A stretch of 37,821 nucleotides of DNA from Bacillota bacterium (GCA_030705805.1 JAUZPY010000008.1:1-37821); one strand, 5' to 3'; shown: positions 12,464 to 24,591, counted from the first letter of the stretch. Made by a program: numbers and translations. The notes: generated by a model from the letters alone, not told the origin.

Positions 12464-12506
12464 AATCGTTTATTCAAACTTTTTAAATATTACTCTCATG
12501 CACTGA

Positions 12507-13574
12507 TTATCTGCTATGCCCCATCAAATTAATGAAGTCATCAAATAGAAAATTGGTGTCCTTTGGACCCGGGCAAGCTTCCGGATGAAATTGTACAGAA
12601 AAAGCGAGGTTATTCTTATACGAAAGGCCTTCGTTAGTCCTGTCATTAATATTTATAAAAAGCTCATCAGCAATTTTTTCATCTATGCTTTCAGAAACAA
12701 CTGCATAGCCGTGATTTTGAGAAGATATGTATACATTCCCTGTTTTTAAGTTCTTTACCGGCTGATTTGCTCCGCGATGCCCATACTTTAATTTGGAAGT
12801 GGAAAATCCATGAGCAAGAGCAAGGAGTTGATGTCCTAAGCAAATTCCCATGGTGGGAATCTTTTCATCTGATAGTTTTTTAAGGTTTTCAATAACTTCT
12901 TTATTATCAGATGGATCGCCGGGGCCGTTTGTAAGGAATATTCCGTCAGGTTTGTACTTCATCACTATCTCAGGACTTGTATTATAAGGCAGTACCCAAA
13001 CGTCGCAGTCTCTTTTTAGCAGAGATTTGAGAATATTATCTTTCTTACCAAAGTCAAGCATAGCAACCGTATAGCGGCTTTTTTCACTTTTTACCAGAAA
13101 AGCTTCCTTTGTGGAAACTTCTGCTACAGGCTCGCAGATACGGTAGCTTTTAATTTTATCCAGGTCTACCTTAGGATTATCTGTTATTATACCGTTCATA
13201 GTGCCGTGCTCTCTAAGAATTTTTGTAAGGGCTCGTGTGTCAATGCCATAAAGACCGGTAATATCATTTTCTTTTAAATATGCATCCAGAGTCTTTTCAC
13301 AGCGAAAATTGGAAGGAAATTCACACCATTCCCGAACAACATAAGCAGAAACCCTTGGCTTTTCACTTTCAGTGTCTTCAGAAATCACGCCATAGTTTCC
13401 GATTAAAGGAAAGGTTTGCACCACAGCCTGACCGGTATAGCTTTTATCTGTCAGTGTTTCAATATATCCTGTCATAGCAGTAGTAAAAACAATTTCTGCA
13501 ATTACTTCTTTATCTGCGCCAAAAGCTTTACCTTTAAAAATGCTGCCGTTTTCTAAAATCAAATATCGATTCAT
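12507..13574 (-). CDS. carA: Carbamoyl-phosphate synthase small (glutamine amidotransferase) subunit
   Basis: GPGDPSDNKEV, GICLGHQLLALAHG, SVQFHPEACPGP; start overlaps purF stop. Confidence 0.95.
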   Translation of the reverse strand: MNRYLILENGSIFKGKAFGADKEVIAEIVFTTAMTGYIETLTDKSYTGQAVVQTFPLIGNYGVISEDTESEKPRVSAYVVREWCEFPSNFRCEKTLDAYLKENDITGLYGIDTRALTKILREHGTMNGIITDNPKVDLDKIKSYRICEPVAEVSTKEAFLVKSEKSRYTVAMLDFGKKDNILKSLLKRDCDVWVLPYNTSPEIVMKYKPDGIFLTNGPGDPSDNKEVIENLKKLSDEKIPTMGICLGHQLLALAHGFSTSKLKYGHRGANQPVKNLKTGNVYISSQNHGYAVVSESIDEKIADELFININDRTNEGLSYKNNLAFSVQFHPEACPGPKDTNFLFDDFINLMGHSR

Positions 13575-15016
13575 AGCAAATTTTTCTCCCTTTCCGATAG
13601 TTTACATTCAAAGCGGTTTTTTCCCATATGGCTTGGAATAGAAGTCGGATATTCTCCGCTAAAGCAAGCTTTACAGTAACCATGAACCGCATCATCATCA
13701 AAGCCAAGCCTTGTAACATCAGAAAGAGGCAGATAACCTAAGCTGTCCACACCTATATTTTTTGCGATTTCTTCTATGGATTGATTGCAAGCAATCAGTT
13801 TTTCCTTAGAATCAATATCGGTACCATAAAAACATGGGTTTAAAAAAGGAGGCGCGGACACACGCATATGCACTTCTTTTGCACCTGCTTGTCTAAGCAA
13901 ATTTACAATTTGTCCGCTTGTGGTTCCTCTGACAATAGAATCATCTACCATAATGACCCGCTTATCTTTTACCGTTTCTGCAATAGTACTTAGCTTTATT
14001 TTTACTTTATCCACTCTGTCATCCTGACCGGGTGAAATAAAGGTTCTGCCAATATATTTATTCTTAATAAATCCTATTCCGTAAGGAATTCCAGATTCGA
14101 TTGAATATCCTAAAGCGGCATCCAACCCTGAATCCGGCACTCCCACAACCACATCGGCATCTACAGGATGGGCTTTGGCAAGAAATGACCCCGCCCGAAG
14201 CCGCGCCTTGTGAATAGATATGCCGTCGATTACAGAATCGGGACGGGCAAAATATATAGTTTCAAATACACAAAGCGTATGATCACATGTTCCACAATGC
14301 TTAGTTATGGAACGAATATTATTTTTTTCAAATATAAGGATTTCGCCCGGAGCAATATCTCTTATAAAGGTAGCCCCAACTGCGCTCAAAGCACAGCTTT
14401 CTGATGCTATTATATAGCTGCCGTCTTTGCAGCGGCCATAGCACAGCGGACGAAAACCATGAGGATCACGGACTGCAATCAGCTTTGAGGGCGACATAAT
14501 TACCAAAGAATATGCGCCTTCTAACTTATTCATAGCCAGGCTTACTGCATCTTCAATTGAAGGAGCATTAATTCGTTCTTTTGTAATTATATAGGCAATT
14601 GTTTCAGTATCGCTTGTGGTGTGAAAAATAGCGCCTGACATTTCAAGCCCGCAGCGAAGTTCATACGAATTTGTAAGGTTACCATTATGAGCTAGTGCAA
14701 TATGACCTTTCAAATGATTTACTTCAATAGGCTGACAATTGTTTCGATTAGTGCCTCCGGTTGTTCCATAGCGCACATGACCTACAGCCATGGCACCTTG
14801 AGGTAACTTAGATAAAACATCACCGGAAAAAACATCATTAACCAGTCCCATATCCTTATGGGAAGCGAAAACTCCGTCATCATTTACCACGATGCCGCAG
14901 CTTTCCTGACCGCGATGCTGCAATGCAAATAGTCCATAATATACTATCTTGGCAACATTTTTAAATTCTGGGCTAAAAACGCCAAAAACGCCGCATTCCT
15001 CTCTTAATTCACTCAT
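13571..15016 (-). CDS. purF: Amidophosphoribosyltransferase
   Basis: ECGVFGVFSPE N-terminal Ntn glutaminase; VIMVDDSIVRGTTSGQIVNLLRQAGAKEVHMRVSAPP PRPP site. Confidence 0.95.
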   Translation of the reverse strand: MSELREECGVFGVFSPEFKNVAKIVYYGLFALQHRGQESCGIVVNDDGVFASHKDMGLVNDVFSGDVLSKLPQGAMAVGHVRYGTTGGTNRNNCQPIEVNHLKGHIALAHNGNLTNSYELRCGLEMSGAIFHTTSDTETIAYIITKERINAPSIEDAVSLAMNKLEGAYSLVIMSPSKLIAVRDPHGFRPLCYGRCKDGSYIIASESCALSAVGATFIRDIAPGEILIFEKNNIRSITKHCGTCDHTLCVFETIYFARPDSVIDGISIHKARLRAGSFLAKAHPVDADVVVGVPDSGLDAALGYSIESGIPYGIGFIKNKYIGRTFISPGQDDRVDKVKIKLSTIAETVKDKRVIMVDDSIVRGTTSGQIVNLLRQAGAKEVHMRVSAPPFLNPCFYGTDIDSKEKLIACNQSIEEIAKNIGVDSLGYLPLSDVTRLGFDDDAVHGYCKACFSGEYPTSIPSHMGKNRFECKLSEREKNLL

Positions 15017-15018
15017 GC

Positions 15019-15729
15019 TTAACCCTGAAACACCCTTTTCATCATCTCGGCATACGCACCTTCTACATTTCCCATATCACGGCGGAAACGGTCTTTGTCC
15101 AGCTTTTCATGAGTTTTAGCATCCCAGAAGCGACAGGTATCAGGTGAAATTTCATCAGCAAGTATAATAGTTCCATCTGCTGTTTTGCCAAACTCCAACT
15201 TAAAGTCAATAAGGTCTACACCTATATTTTTAAAGAAGTCAATAAGCAGATCATCAATGCGGAACGCATAGTCGGTGATTGTCTCCACTTCTTGCTTTGT
15301 TGCATATCCTGCGGCAAGTATATGATAATCGTTAACCATAGGATCGCCTAACTCATCATCTTTATAGCTGAATTCTAAGACCTTACATTTTAACGGCGTT
15401 CCTTCTTCAATGCCAAGACGCTTCGAGAAAGAGCCTGCGGCTACATTTCTTATTATTACTTCAAGAGGAACAATGTGAACCTTTTTTACCAAGGTTTCTC
15501 TATCGCTAAGTTCTTGAGCAAAATGAGTGGGGATACCGCTTCTTTCTAACATTTGCATGAGATAATTAGACATTTTGTTGTTTACAATGCCTTTACCTTC
15601 AATAGTCCCTTTTTTCAAGCCATTAAAAGCAGTAGCATCATCTTTATAAGAAACAATACAAAGATTTGGATCATCTGTTGCAAATACTTTCTTGGCCTTT
15701 CCTTCATATAATTGTTCTGCTTTTTTCAT
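15019..15729 (-). CDS. purC: Phosphoribosylaminoimidazole-succinocarboxamide synthase
   Basis: YEGKAKKVFATDDPNLCIVSYKDDATAFNG; LADEISPDTCRFWD. Confidence 0.95.
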   Translation of the reverse strand: MKKAEQLYEGKAKKVFATDDPNLCIVSYKDDATAFNGLKKGTIEGKGIVNNKMSNYLMQMLERSGIPTHFAQELSDRETLVKKVHIVPLEVIIRNVAAGSFSKRLGIEEGTPLKCKVLEFSYKDDELGDPMVNDYHILAAGYATKQEVETITDYAFRIDDLLIDFFKNIGVDLIDFKLEFGKTADGTIILADEISPDTCRFWDAKTHEKLDKDRFRRDMGNVEGAYAEMMKRVFQG

Positions 15730-15740
15730 ATCGGCACTCC

Positions 15741-17015
15741 TTACTGTATTTCAAAATATTTATCTCTTTCTGCTCCAACAGAAACATACTGTATCTGACA
15801 TTTTACCTTACTTTGAATAAAGGTAATATAATTTTTTGCCTGTATGGGCAAGCTATCAAAACTCTTACATCCGGAAATATCGCATTTCCATCCGTCCAAA
15901 TACTCGTAAACCGGTTTTGCATTATCCAGTTCTTTTCCAGCGGGGAATTTTTCGGTCTTTACACCGTTAACCTCGTATGCAACGCATACGGGAATTTTAT
16001 CATAGCAGGAGAGCACGTCCATTTTTGTAAGAGCCAGAGAAGTTGCGCCCTGAAGCATAACACCATATTTTGAAGCAGCTACATCAAAACCACCAACTCT
16101 TCTGGGTCTGCCTGTTGCTGCACCATATTCTCCGCCTGCTTCCCTCAGAACTTCTGCTTCCTCCCCAAACATTTCACATGTAAAGGGACCTTCTCCAACA
16201 CAGCTGGAATATGCCTTCATAATACCAATTACGTTATCTAATTTCATTCCGGGAACTCCGGCACCTATCGGCCCATATGATGCAATGGTCGAAGAGGATG
16301 AAGTATAAGGATAAATACCAAAGTCAATATCCCTTAATGCGCCAAGCTGAGCTTCAAACATTATGTCTTTTCCCTGCTCATTTGCCTCAGTAAGCAATTC
16401 GCCTGTATCACAGATATAGTCAACAAACGGCAAGCCGTAGTCTTCAAGCCACTTAATCATTTCTTCGGCAGAAATAGCTTCATGGCCGTATCCGTTTTTA
16501 ACCGTCAGGTTTTTCCATTCCATAATAGAGGGCATTTTCTTCTTTACTTCATCAAAATGGAGCAGGTCTCCCATACGAAATGCTTTTTTCATATATTTAT
16601 CCGCATACACAGGAGCAATTCCACGACGAGTAGAGCCAAATTTAGCATCTCCAAGCCTGTCCTCTTCCAATTCGTCAAGTAGCTTATGATATGGCATACA
16701 AATAGTTGCCCTATCACTGATTTTTAAGTTTTGGGGCGTTACTTTAATGCCGCCTTCTCTGAGCTTAGCTATTTCCTTGGTCAGATGCTCCAAATCGATT
16801 ACCATGCCGTTTCCCATAACATTTATGGTATTTTCACGTAAAATGCCGGAGGGGAGCAGATTTAAAACAAATTTACCTTTATCGTTAATTACTGTATGTC
16901 CTGCATTATTGCCGCCCTGATAACGGGCAACCACACCATATTTTTCAGAAAGCAAATCTACCATACGGCCTTTACCTTCATCGCCCCAGTTAATGCCTAC
17001 AATTGATGTTAACAT
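15741..17015 (-). CDS. purA: Adenylosuccinate synthetase
   Basis: VGINWGDEGKGRMVDLLSEK; QGGNNAGHTV; GATGRPRRVGGFD. Confidence 0.95.
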   Translation of the reverse strand: MLTSIVGINWGDEGKGRMVDLLSEKYGVVARYQGGNNAGHTVINDKGKFVLNLLPSGILRENTINVMGNGMVIDLEHLTKEIAKLREGGIKVTPQNLKISDRATICMPYHKLLDELEEDRLGDAKFGSTRRGIAPVYADKYMKKAFRMGDLLHFDEVKKKMPSIMEWKNLTVKNGYGHEAISAEEMIKWLEDYGLPFVDYICDTGELLTEANEQGKDIMFEAQLGALRDIDFGIYPYTSSSSTIASYGPIGAGVPGMKLDNVIGIMKAYSSCVGEGPFTCEMFGEEAEVLREAGGEYGAATGRPRRVGGFDVAASKYGVMLQGATSLALTKMDVLSCYDKIPVCVAYEVNGVKTEKFPAGKELDNAKPVYEYLDGWKCDISGCKSFDSLPIQAKNYITFIQSKVKCQIQYVSVGAERDKYFEIQ

Positions 17016-17030
17016 TACAAAAGTCCTCCC

Positions 17031-18479
17031 TTAAACATTGATTTCTATATTAATTCCAAGTAAATCCCTATATTTATCTAAAACAGGATTTACATACTCA
17101 GATAGAAACTCTTCTGTCTGTTCCTTTGCCATACCTGTAAATTTTTTATAGTCCAAAAGTGATTCCATTTCATCTTTAGTAATATTAAAGGTTTTATCTG
17201 AGAGAATTTGTTCAATCAAATTATTTTCTCCCCCATTAAGCTTAATATTCTTAGCACAGGCAACGGAATGTTGTCTGATGGCTTCGTGAAGAGCTTGGCG
17301 GTCGCCGCCTTTTTTAACACAATGCATCATAATATTTTCTGTTGCCATAAACGGAAGCTCTTCTTTTAAATGCTTTTCCATAACCTTTGGATAAACACTT
17401 CCGCCTTCAATAATATTTATGTAAAGAGACAAAATCGCATCTGCAGCCAAAAATGCTTCAGGTATGGAAATTCGGCGGTTTGCCGAATCGTCCAACGTAC
17501 GCTCGAACCATTGTGCTGAAGCTGTTATCGCAGGGTTCAAAGAATCAATCATGATATACCTGGAAAGTGAAGCAATTCTTTCACTTCTCATAGGATTTCT
17601 CTTATATGCCATAGCGGAAGAACCTATTTGCTTGTCCGCAAAGGGTTCATCAAATTCTTTAAGATGAGAAAGAAGCCTGATATCATTTGAAAACTTTGCC
17701 CCACTTTGTGCAATGCCCGAAAGTACAGAAATTATATTATAATCCACTTTTCTTGTATAGGTTTGTCCGGAAACCGGCATAACCTTTGAAAAGTTCATTT
17801 TTTCAGCTATCTTCTTTTCTAATGCCTTAACCTTTTCGGTATCACCTTCAAAAAGCTCTAAAAAGCTTGCTCCGGTTCCGGTGGTTCCTTTACATCCTAA
17901 TAGTTTCAAATTCTGAAGCTGAAATGAAAGCTGTTCCAAATCTATAAGTAAATCCTGAAGCCACAATGTTGCTCTTTTACCCATTGTAGTAGGCTGTGCA
18001 GCCTGAAAATGAGTATATGCAAGAGTTGGCAAGGATTTATATTCTTCTGCAAATTTGCCTACAGAAGCTATACAGTTCACAAGCTTTTTCTGTATCAGCT
18101 TCATTGCCACACTCATCTGGATAACATCGGTGTTGTCACCAACATAGCATGAGGTCGCTCCCAAATGAATAATGGGCTTAGCTTTAGGGCAAAGATCGGA
18201 GAAAGCATAAATATGTGACATAACATCGTGCCTAAGCTCTTTTTCATATTCTTTTACGGCATCATAGTTGATATCATAAATGTGCTCCTTCATTTCATCA
18301 ATCTGCTCATCAGTGATAGGCAAGCCAAGTTCTTTTTCACTTTCAGCTAAAGCAATCCATAGCTTACGCCAAGTGGAAAATTTAAAATCATCGGAAAAAA
18401 CAGTTTTCATTTCTTCGCTTGCATATCTGACACAAAGAGGGTTTTCATAACAGTTTCTCATTTGTACCTCCAATTTCAT
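17031..18479 (-). CDS. purB: Adenylosuccinate lyase
   Basis: TSCYVGDNTDVIQM, GSSAMAYKRNPMRSERIASLSR signature. Start could be 18461. Confidence 0.93.
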   Translation of the reverse strand: MKLEVQMRNCYENPLCVRYASEEMKTVFSDDFKFSTWRKLWIALAESEKELGLPITDEQIDEMKEHIYDINYDAVKEYEKELRHDVMSHIYAFSDLCPKAKPIIHLGATSCYVGDNTDVIQMSVAMKLIQKKLVNCIASVGKFAEEYKSLPTLAYTHFQAAQPTTMGKRATLWLQDLLIDLEQLSFQLQNLKLLGCKGTTGTGASFLELFEGDTEKVKALEKKIAEKMNFSKVMPVSGQTYTRKVDYNIISVLSGIAQSGAKFSNDIRLLSHLKEFDEPFADKQIGSSAMAYKRNPMRSERIASLSRYIMIDSLNPAITASAQWFERTLDDSANRRISIPEAFLAADAILSLYINIIEGGSVYPKVMEKHLKEELPFMATENIMMHCVKKGGDRQALHEAIRQHSVACAKNIKLNGGENNLIEQILSDKTFNITKDEMESLLDYKKFTGMAKEQTEEFLSEYVNPVLDKYRDLLGINIEINV

Positions 18480-18612
18480 TTGTTCTTATTTATAGGCATT
18501 TATCTTAACTTTGCCTTAGCAATATTTTATCTATTCCTGTGAATAAAAAGGAATCAATATCAGCATAGGAAATCCCCATTTTTGCCACGGCCTAAGTTTT
18601 CTTATTTTACTT

Positions 18613-20842
<2,230 letters not shown>

Positions 20843-20876
20843 TTATCACCTCTCCTTTCTGCATAATAAACAGCAG

Positions 20877-22085
20877 TTATTTATTGCTATATGCTTCTAA
20901 ATAGGCTGCCGGAAGAATATTCTTTACAAATGCACTTTGCATGGCCTTTGTAATGGCATCTTCTAATGTAACCGGAAGTGATTCAAGCTTATCTGTAATA
21001 CTTTTATCTGCTTTGTATAAATTAATATTCAGTGCTTCCGGTATATGAAGCTTTCTTTCAATACCATCAAGCCCAGCATAAATCAAGAGTGCAAACGCCA
21101 GATAAGGGTTTGCGGTAGGATCCGGGGAACGTAGCTCAATTCGTTTATCCCCGTTCTTGACAGCCGGAATACGAATCAATTGCGAACGATTTTCATGTGA
21201 CCAGGTAACATATTTCGGAGCTTTTTTCTCACCAAGTCTCTTATAAGACTGTTCTGTAGGATTTAAAAATAAAGTTATTTCTTTAATGTGCTCCATAATG
21301 CCGGCCATGAACGGCTGGGTACAATCCTTGCCTTTTTCACAATCCAAAGACATATTAATATGCATTCCGCTACCTGATTGATCTTTAAGGGGTTTTGGTG
21401 AAAAGTCTGCATTTAATCCGTTTCGCATAGCAACTGTTTTCACAACCCATTTAAAGGTGGCCGTATTATCCGCGGCAGACAAAGCGTCACTATAGTGAAA
21501 ATCAATTTCATTCTGCCCCGGCCCCTCTTCATGATGTGAAGCTTCCGGTTGAATTCCCATATCAATCAAAGTAAAACATATTTCACGACGCACATTTTCG
21601 CCGCTGTCTTCCGGCGCTATGTCCATATATCCTGCGTTGTCAAAAGGCAGCGTTGTTGCATTGCCGCTTTCATCGGTTTTAAACAAATAAAATTCCATTT
21701 CAGGTCCAAAATTTACGGAAACTCCCTTTTCTTTTGCAGCCTTAATGGCATTTTTCAAAATTAAGCGGCTGTCCTTCTCAAAAAGTGAACCGTCAGGATA
21801 CCTGATATCACAATACATTCTCACCACTCTGCCATGTATAGGCCTCCAAGGCAGAATTGAAAGCGTGGATGGATCAGGATGCAAAAACAAATCACTCTTA
21901 ACCTCGTCTCCAAAGCCTGCCACAGCCGAAGCATCAAAGGAAATACCATCTATAAATGCACGCTTAAGTTCATCCGGCATGATAGAAATGTTTTTTTGCT
22001 TTCCGAATACGTCGAAAAATGCAAGCCGTATAAACTTCACGTCTTCTTGTTCTACAAAAGTTAGCACCTCGTCATATGAATACAT
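20877..22085 (-). CDS. glnA: Glutamine synthetase type I (short form, 402 aa)
   Basis: GSI motifs FDASAVAGFGDEVKSDLFLHPD, GPEMEFYLF, EASHHEEGPGQNEIDF, KDQSGSGMHINMSL, NRSQLIRIPA, RSPDPTANPYLAFALL. Confidence 0.93.
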   Translation of the reverse strand: MYSYDEVLTFVEQEDVKFIRLAFFDVFGKQKNISIMPDELKRAFIDGISFDASAVAGFGDEVKSDLFLHPDPSTLSILPWRPIHGRVVRMYCDIRYPDGSLFEKDSRLILKNAIKAAKEKGVSVNFGPEMEFYLFKTDESGNATTLPFDNAGYMDIAPEDSGENVRREICFTLIDMGIQPEASHHEEGPGQNEIDFHYSDALSAADNTATFKWVVKTVAMRNGLNADFSPKPLKDQSGSGMHINMSLDCEKGKDCTQPFMAGIMEHIKEITLFLNPTEQSYKRLGEKKAPKYVTWSHENRSQLIRIPAVKNGDKRIELRSPDPTANPYLAFALLIYAGLDGIERKLHIPEALNINLYKADKSITDKLESLPVTLEDAITKAMQSAFVKNILPAAYLEAYSNK

Positions 22086-22134
22086 AGGCTAAACCTCCTG
22101 TAATCCTGTATTTTTTTGTTAAATTGCATATACT

Positions 22135-22194
22135 CAAAAACGAAAGCGTTCATCCGAAGGATAACTTTCCCCTTTAAGATGAACGCCATTGCCC
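22135..22194 (-). promoter_or_regulatory. ANTAR-target leader and terminator of glnA
   Basis: On minus strand P1 GGGC-[AATGGC]-GTTC (22194-22181), then 9 nt to AAAGGG; terminator GCGTTCATC/GATGAACGC (22186-22178 with 22154-22146) followed by TTTCGTTTTT. Confidence 0.75.
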
Positions 22195-22222
22195 TAATAA
22201 ATTACCAATATTAACAACTAAT

Positions 22223-22251
22223 ACTATACAAGAAAATCAATTATTTGTCAA
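22223..22251 (-). promoter_or_regulatory. Sigma-A-type promoter for glnA
   Basis: On the minus strand TTGACA (22251-22246), 17-nt spacer, TATAGT (22228-22223). Confidence 0.85.
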
Positions 22252-22291
22252 GCTGCTTTAGAAACATTTTGGAAAATATCCAAAAAAAGTG

Positions 22292-22320
22292 TTGACAAGA
22301 CAAGATTCATGAAATATAAT
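22292..22320 (+). promoter_or_regulatory. Sigma-A-type promoter for glnN
   Basis: TTGACA (22292-22297), 17-nt spacer, TATAAT (22315-22320); perfect consensus. Confidence 0.9.
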
Positions 22321-22331
22321 GGCTATATAAA

Positions 22332-22375
22332 TGGCAATGGTGTCGCAGGTAAAGGTATCTGTGGTACCGTTTTTT
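22332..22375 (+). promoter_or_regulatory. ANTAR-target antitermination element, unit 1 of glnN leader
   Basis: P1 TGGC-[AATGGT]-GTCG (22332-22345), P2 CAGGT-[AAAGGT]-ATCTG (22346-22361); both hexaloops have A1 and G4. Terminator GGTAT-CTGTG-GTACC (22354-22368) followed by T6 shares sequence with P2. Confidence 0.8.
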
Positions 22376-22424
22376 GTTAAACATGCATTAGGAACTGCAT
22401 TCCTAATATCCCTAAAAAAATGCA

Positions 22425-22470
22425 ACGGCAAAGGCGTCGTGAATTGTTTACGATACCCTTGTCGTTTTTT
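22425..22470 (+). promoter_or_regulatory. Second ANTAR-type P2/terminator unit in glnN leader
   Basis: Hairpin ACGGC-[AAAGGC]-GTCGT (22425-22440), A1/G4 hexaloop, mutually exclusive with terminator ACGGCAAAGG (22425-22434) / CCCTTGTCGT (22456-22465) plus U-tract 22465-22470. Confidence 0.72.
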
Positions 22471-22497
22471 ATTTTAAAGCAAAAAGGAGATAGAACA

Positions 22498-24591
22498 ATG
22501 AATACATTTTCAGAGTTGTTTGGCTCATGCGTTTTTGATGAATCAACTATGAAAGAGCGTCTGCCTAAGGAGACCTTTAAACAGCTGCAGCGTACTATAC
22601 AAAACGGAAGAAGTTTAGATAGCAACATTGCTAACGTAGTAGCTAATGCTATGAAGGATTGGGCCATTGAAAAAGGTGCAACTCATTACACCCACTGGTT
22701 CCAGCCTATGACAGGTATTACCGCTGAAAAACACGATAGTTTTATTTCACCTACAGCTGACGGTAAAGTAATTGCAGAGTTCTCCGGCAAAGAATTGATA
22801 CAAGGAGAACCTGACGCTTCATCTTTCACATCAGGCGGACTTCGTGCAACATTTGAAGCACGTGGCTATACAGCATGGGATCCTACATCTTATGCCTTTT
22901 TAAAGAATGGCGTTCTTTGCATTCCTACTGCTTTTTGTTCTTACGGCGGTCACGCTCTTGATAAAAAGACCCCGTTGCTTCGCAGCATGGAAGCAATAAA
23001 CAGGCAAGCAATGCGTATTTTGAAACTCTTTGGCAATGATGACGTTACATCGGTTAAAACAACCGTAGGTCCGGAACAAGAGTATTTTCTTATCGATAAA
23101 AAATATTACGAACAAAGAAAAGACCTTATTTATACAGGCAGAACCTTATTTGGTGCTAAAGCTCCTAAGGGTCAAGAGCTTGAAGATCATTATTTTGGTA
23201 CTATCAAATCCCGTGTTCAGGCTTACATGAATGAGCTGAACGAAGAGCTTTGGAAGCTGGGAATTCTTGCAAAAACCGAACATAATGAAGTTGCTCCCGC
23301 ACAGCATGAGCTGGCACCGATTTTTACCACAACCAATATCTCTACAGATCATAACCAACTGACAATGGAGTTAATGCAGAGAATTGCAAAGAAGCATGGT
23401 CTTGTATGCCTTCTTCATGAAAAGCCCTTTGCCGGTGTTAACGGCAGCGGCAAGCACAATAACTGGTCAATTTCCACCAATACCGGTGTAAACCTTTTGG
23501 AACCCGGTGAAACACCTTATGAAAATGCACAATTTCTTCTGTTCCTTTGTGCGGTAATTAAGGCAGTTGATGAATATCAGGATTTACTTCGTATTTCCGC
23601 CTCATCAGCAGGAAACGACCACCGTCTTGGCGCTAACGAAGCACCTCCGGCTGTAGTTTCTATTTTCCTCGGCACTCAGCTTACCGAAATATTAGAAGCT
23701 TTAGAAAGCGATGCTTCTTACGATGCAAAAGAAAAAGAACTCATGAGGATCGGTGTTCATGTACTTCCGAAATTCCCCAAGGATGCTACAGACCGTAACC
23801 GTACTTCGCCTTTTGCATTTACCGGTAATAAGTTTGAATTCCGTATGCTTGGCTCTTCTGCTTCAATTTCAGGTCCTAATATTGTTTTAAATACTGCAGT
23901 AGCAGAGGAACTTAAACAATTTGCTGACATTTTGGAATCTGCAAAGGATTTTGAATTGTCTTTGCATGATATTATTCAAGATACAATTAAAAAGCATAAG
24001 AGAATTATATTCAACGGCAATGGTTATGACGATGCTTGGATTTGCGAGGCTGAAAAGAGAGGTCTTCTCAATTTGAAGACCACACCTGATGCTCTCACAT
24101 ATTACCTCAATAAGAAAAACATAGATTTATTTACTTCTCATAAGGTTCTCAGCGAAGATGAAATGTGCTCTCGTTATGAGATTTTAATGGATAACTATAT
24201 AAAAGTTATAAATATAGAAGCACTTACTATGGTGGATATGGTTAGAAAAGATATTCTTCCCGCTGCAAGCAGATATACAAAAGAGCTTACAGATACAGCT
24301 CTTGCAAAGAAAGCTTTAGGCGATGATATTAATGCTTCTTATGAATTAGAGTCTGCAAAGCAAGTATCACACTTAACCAGTTCTATCTTTGAGCACGTAA
24401 AAGCACTGGAAAAAGCATTAATGAATGCAAAAGAAGTTACAGACCTTGAAAAATTAGCTTTCTATTATAAGGATTATATCTTTACAGCAATGATATCTCT
24501 TCGTGCTGTTACAGACGAACTGGAAGGTATTACAGCAGAGGATGTATGGCCTTATCCTTCCTATGGTGAATTGTTATTTGGTATCCTTTAA
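22498..24591 (+). CDS. glnN: Glutamine synthetase type III
   Basis: [80 protein letters not shown]; true start at 22498 behind AAGGAG, not ORF start 22420, which lies in the leader. Confidence 0.95.
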   Translation: MNTFSELFGSCVFDESTMKERLPKETFKQLQRTIQNGRSLDSNIANVVANAMKDWAIEKGATHYTHWFQPMTGITAEKHDSFISPTADGKVIAEFSGKELIQGEPDASSFTSGGLRATFEARGYTAWDPTSYAFLKNGVLCIPTAFCSYGGHALDKKTPLLRSMEAINRQAMRILKLFGNDDVTSVKTTVGPEQEYFLIDKKYYEQRKDLIYTGRTLFGAKAPKGQELEDHYFGTIKSRVQAYMNELNEELWKLGILAKTEHNEVAPAQHELAPIFTTTNISTDHNQLTMELMQRIAKKHGLVCLLHEKPFAGVNGSGKHNNWSISTNTGVNLLEPGETPYENAQFLLFLCAVIKAVDEYQDLLRISASSAGNDHRLGANEAPPAVVSIFLGTQLTEILEALESDASYDAKEKELMRIGVHVLPKFPKDATDRNRTSPFAFTGNKFEFRMLGSSASISGPNIVLNTAVAEELKQFADILESAKDFELSLHDIIQDTIKKHKRIIFNGNGYDDAWICEAEKRGLLNLKTTPDALTYYLNKKNIDLFTSHKVLSEDEMCSRYEILMDNYIKVINIEALTMVDMVRKDILPAASRYTKELTDTALAKKALGDDINASYELESAKQVSHLTSSIFEHVKALEKALMNAKEVTDLEKLAFYYKDYIFTAMISLRAVTDELEGITAEDVWPYPSYGELLFGIL

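Noticed and set aside
22420-22497. ORF track extends glnN 26 codons upstream ([17 protein letters not shown]...)
   Set aside because: This stretch is the leader RNA containing the ANTAR hairpin and terminator; a good RBS (AAGGAG) and the family start MNTFSELFG lie at 22498.
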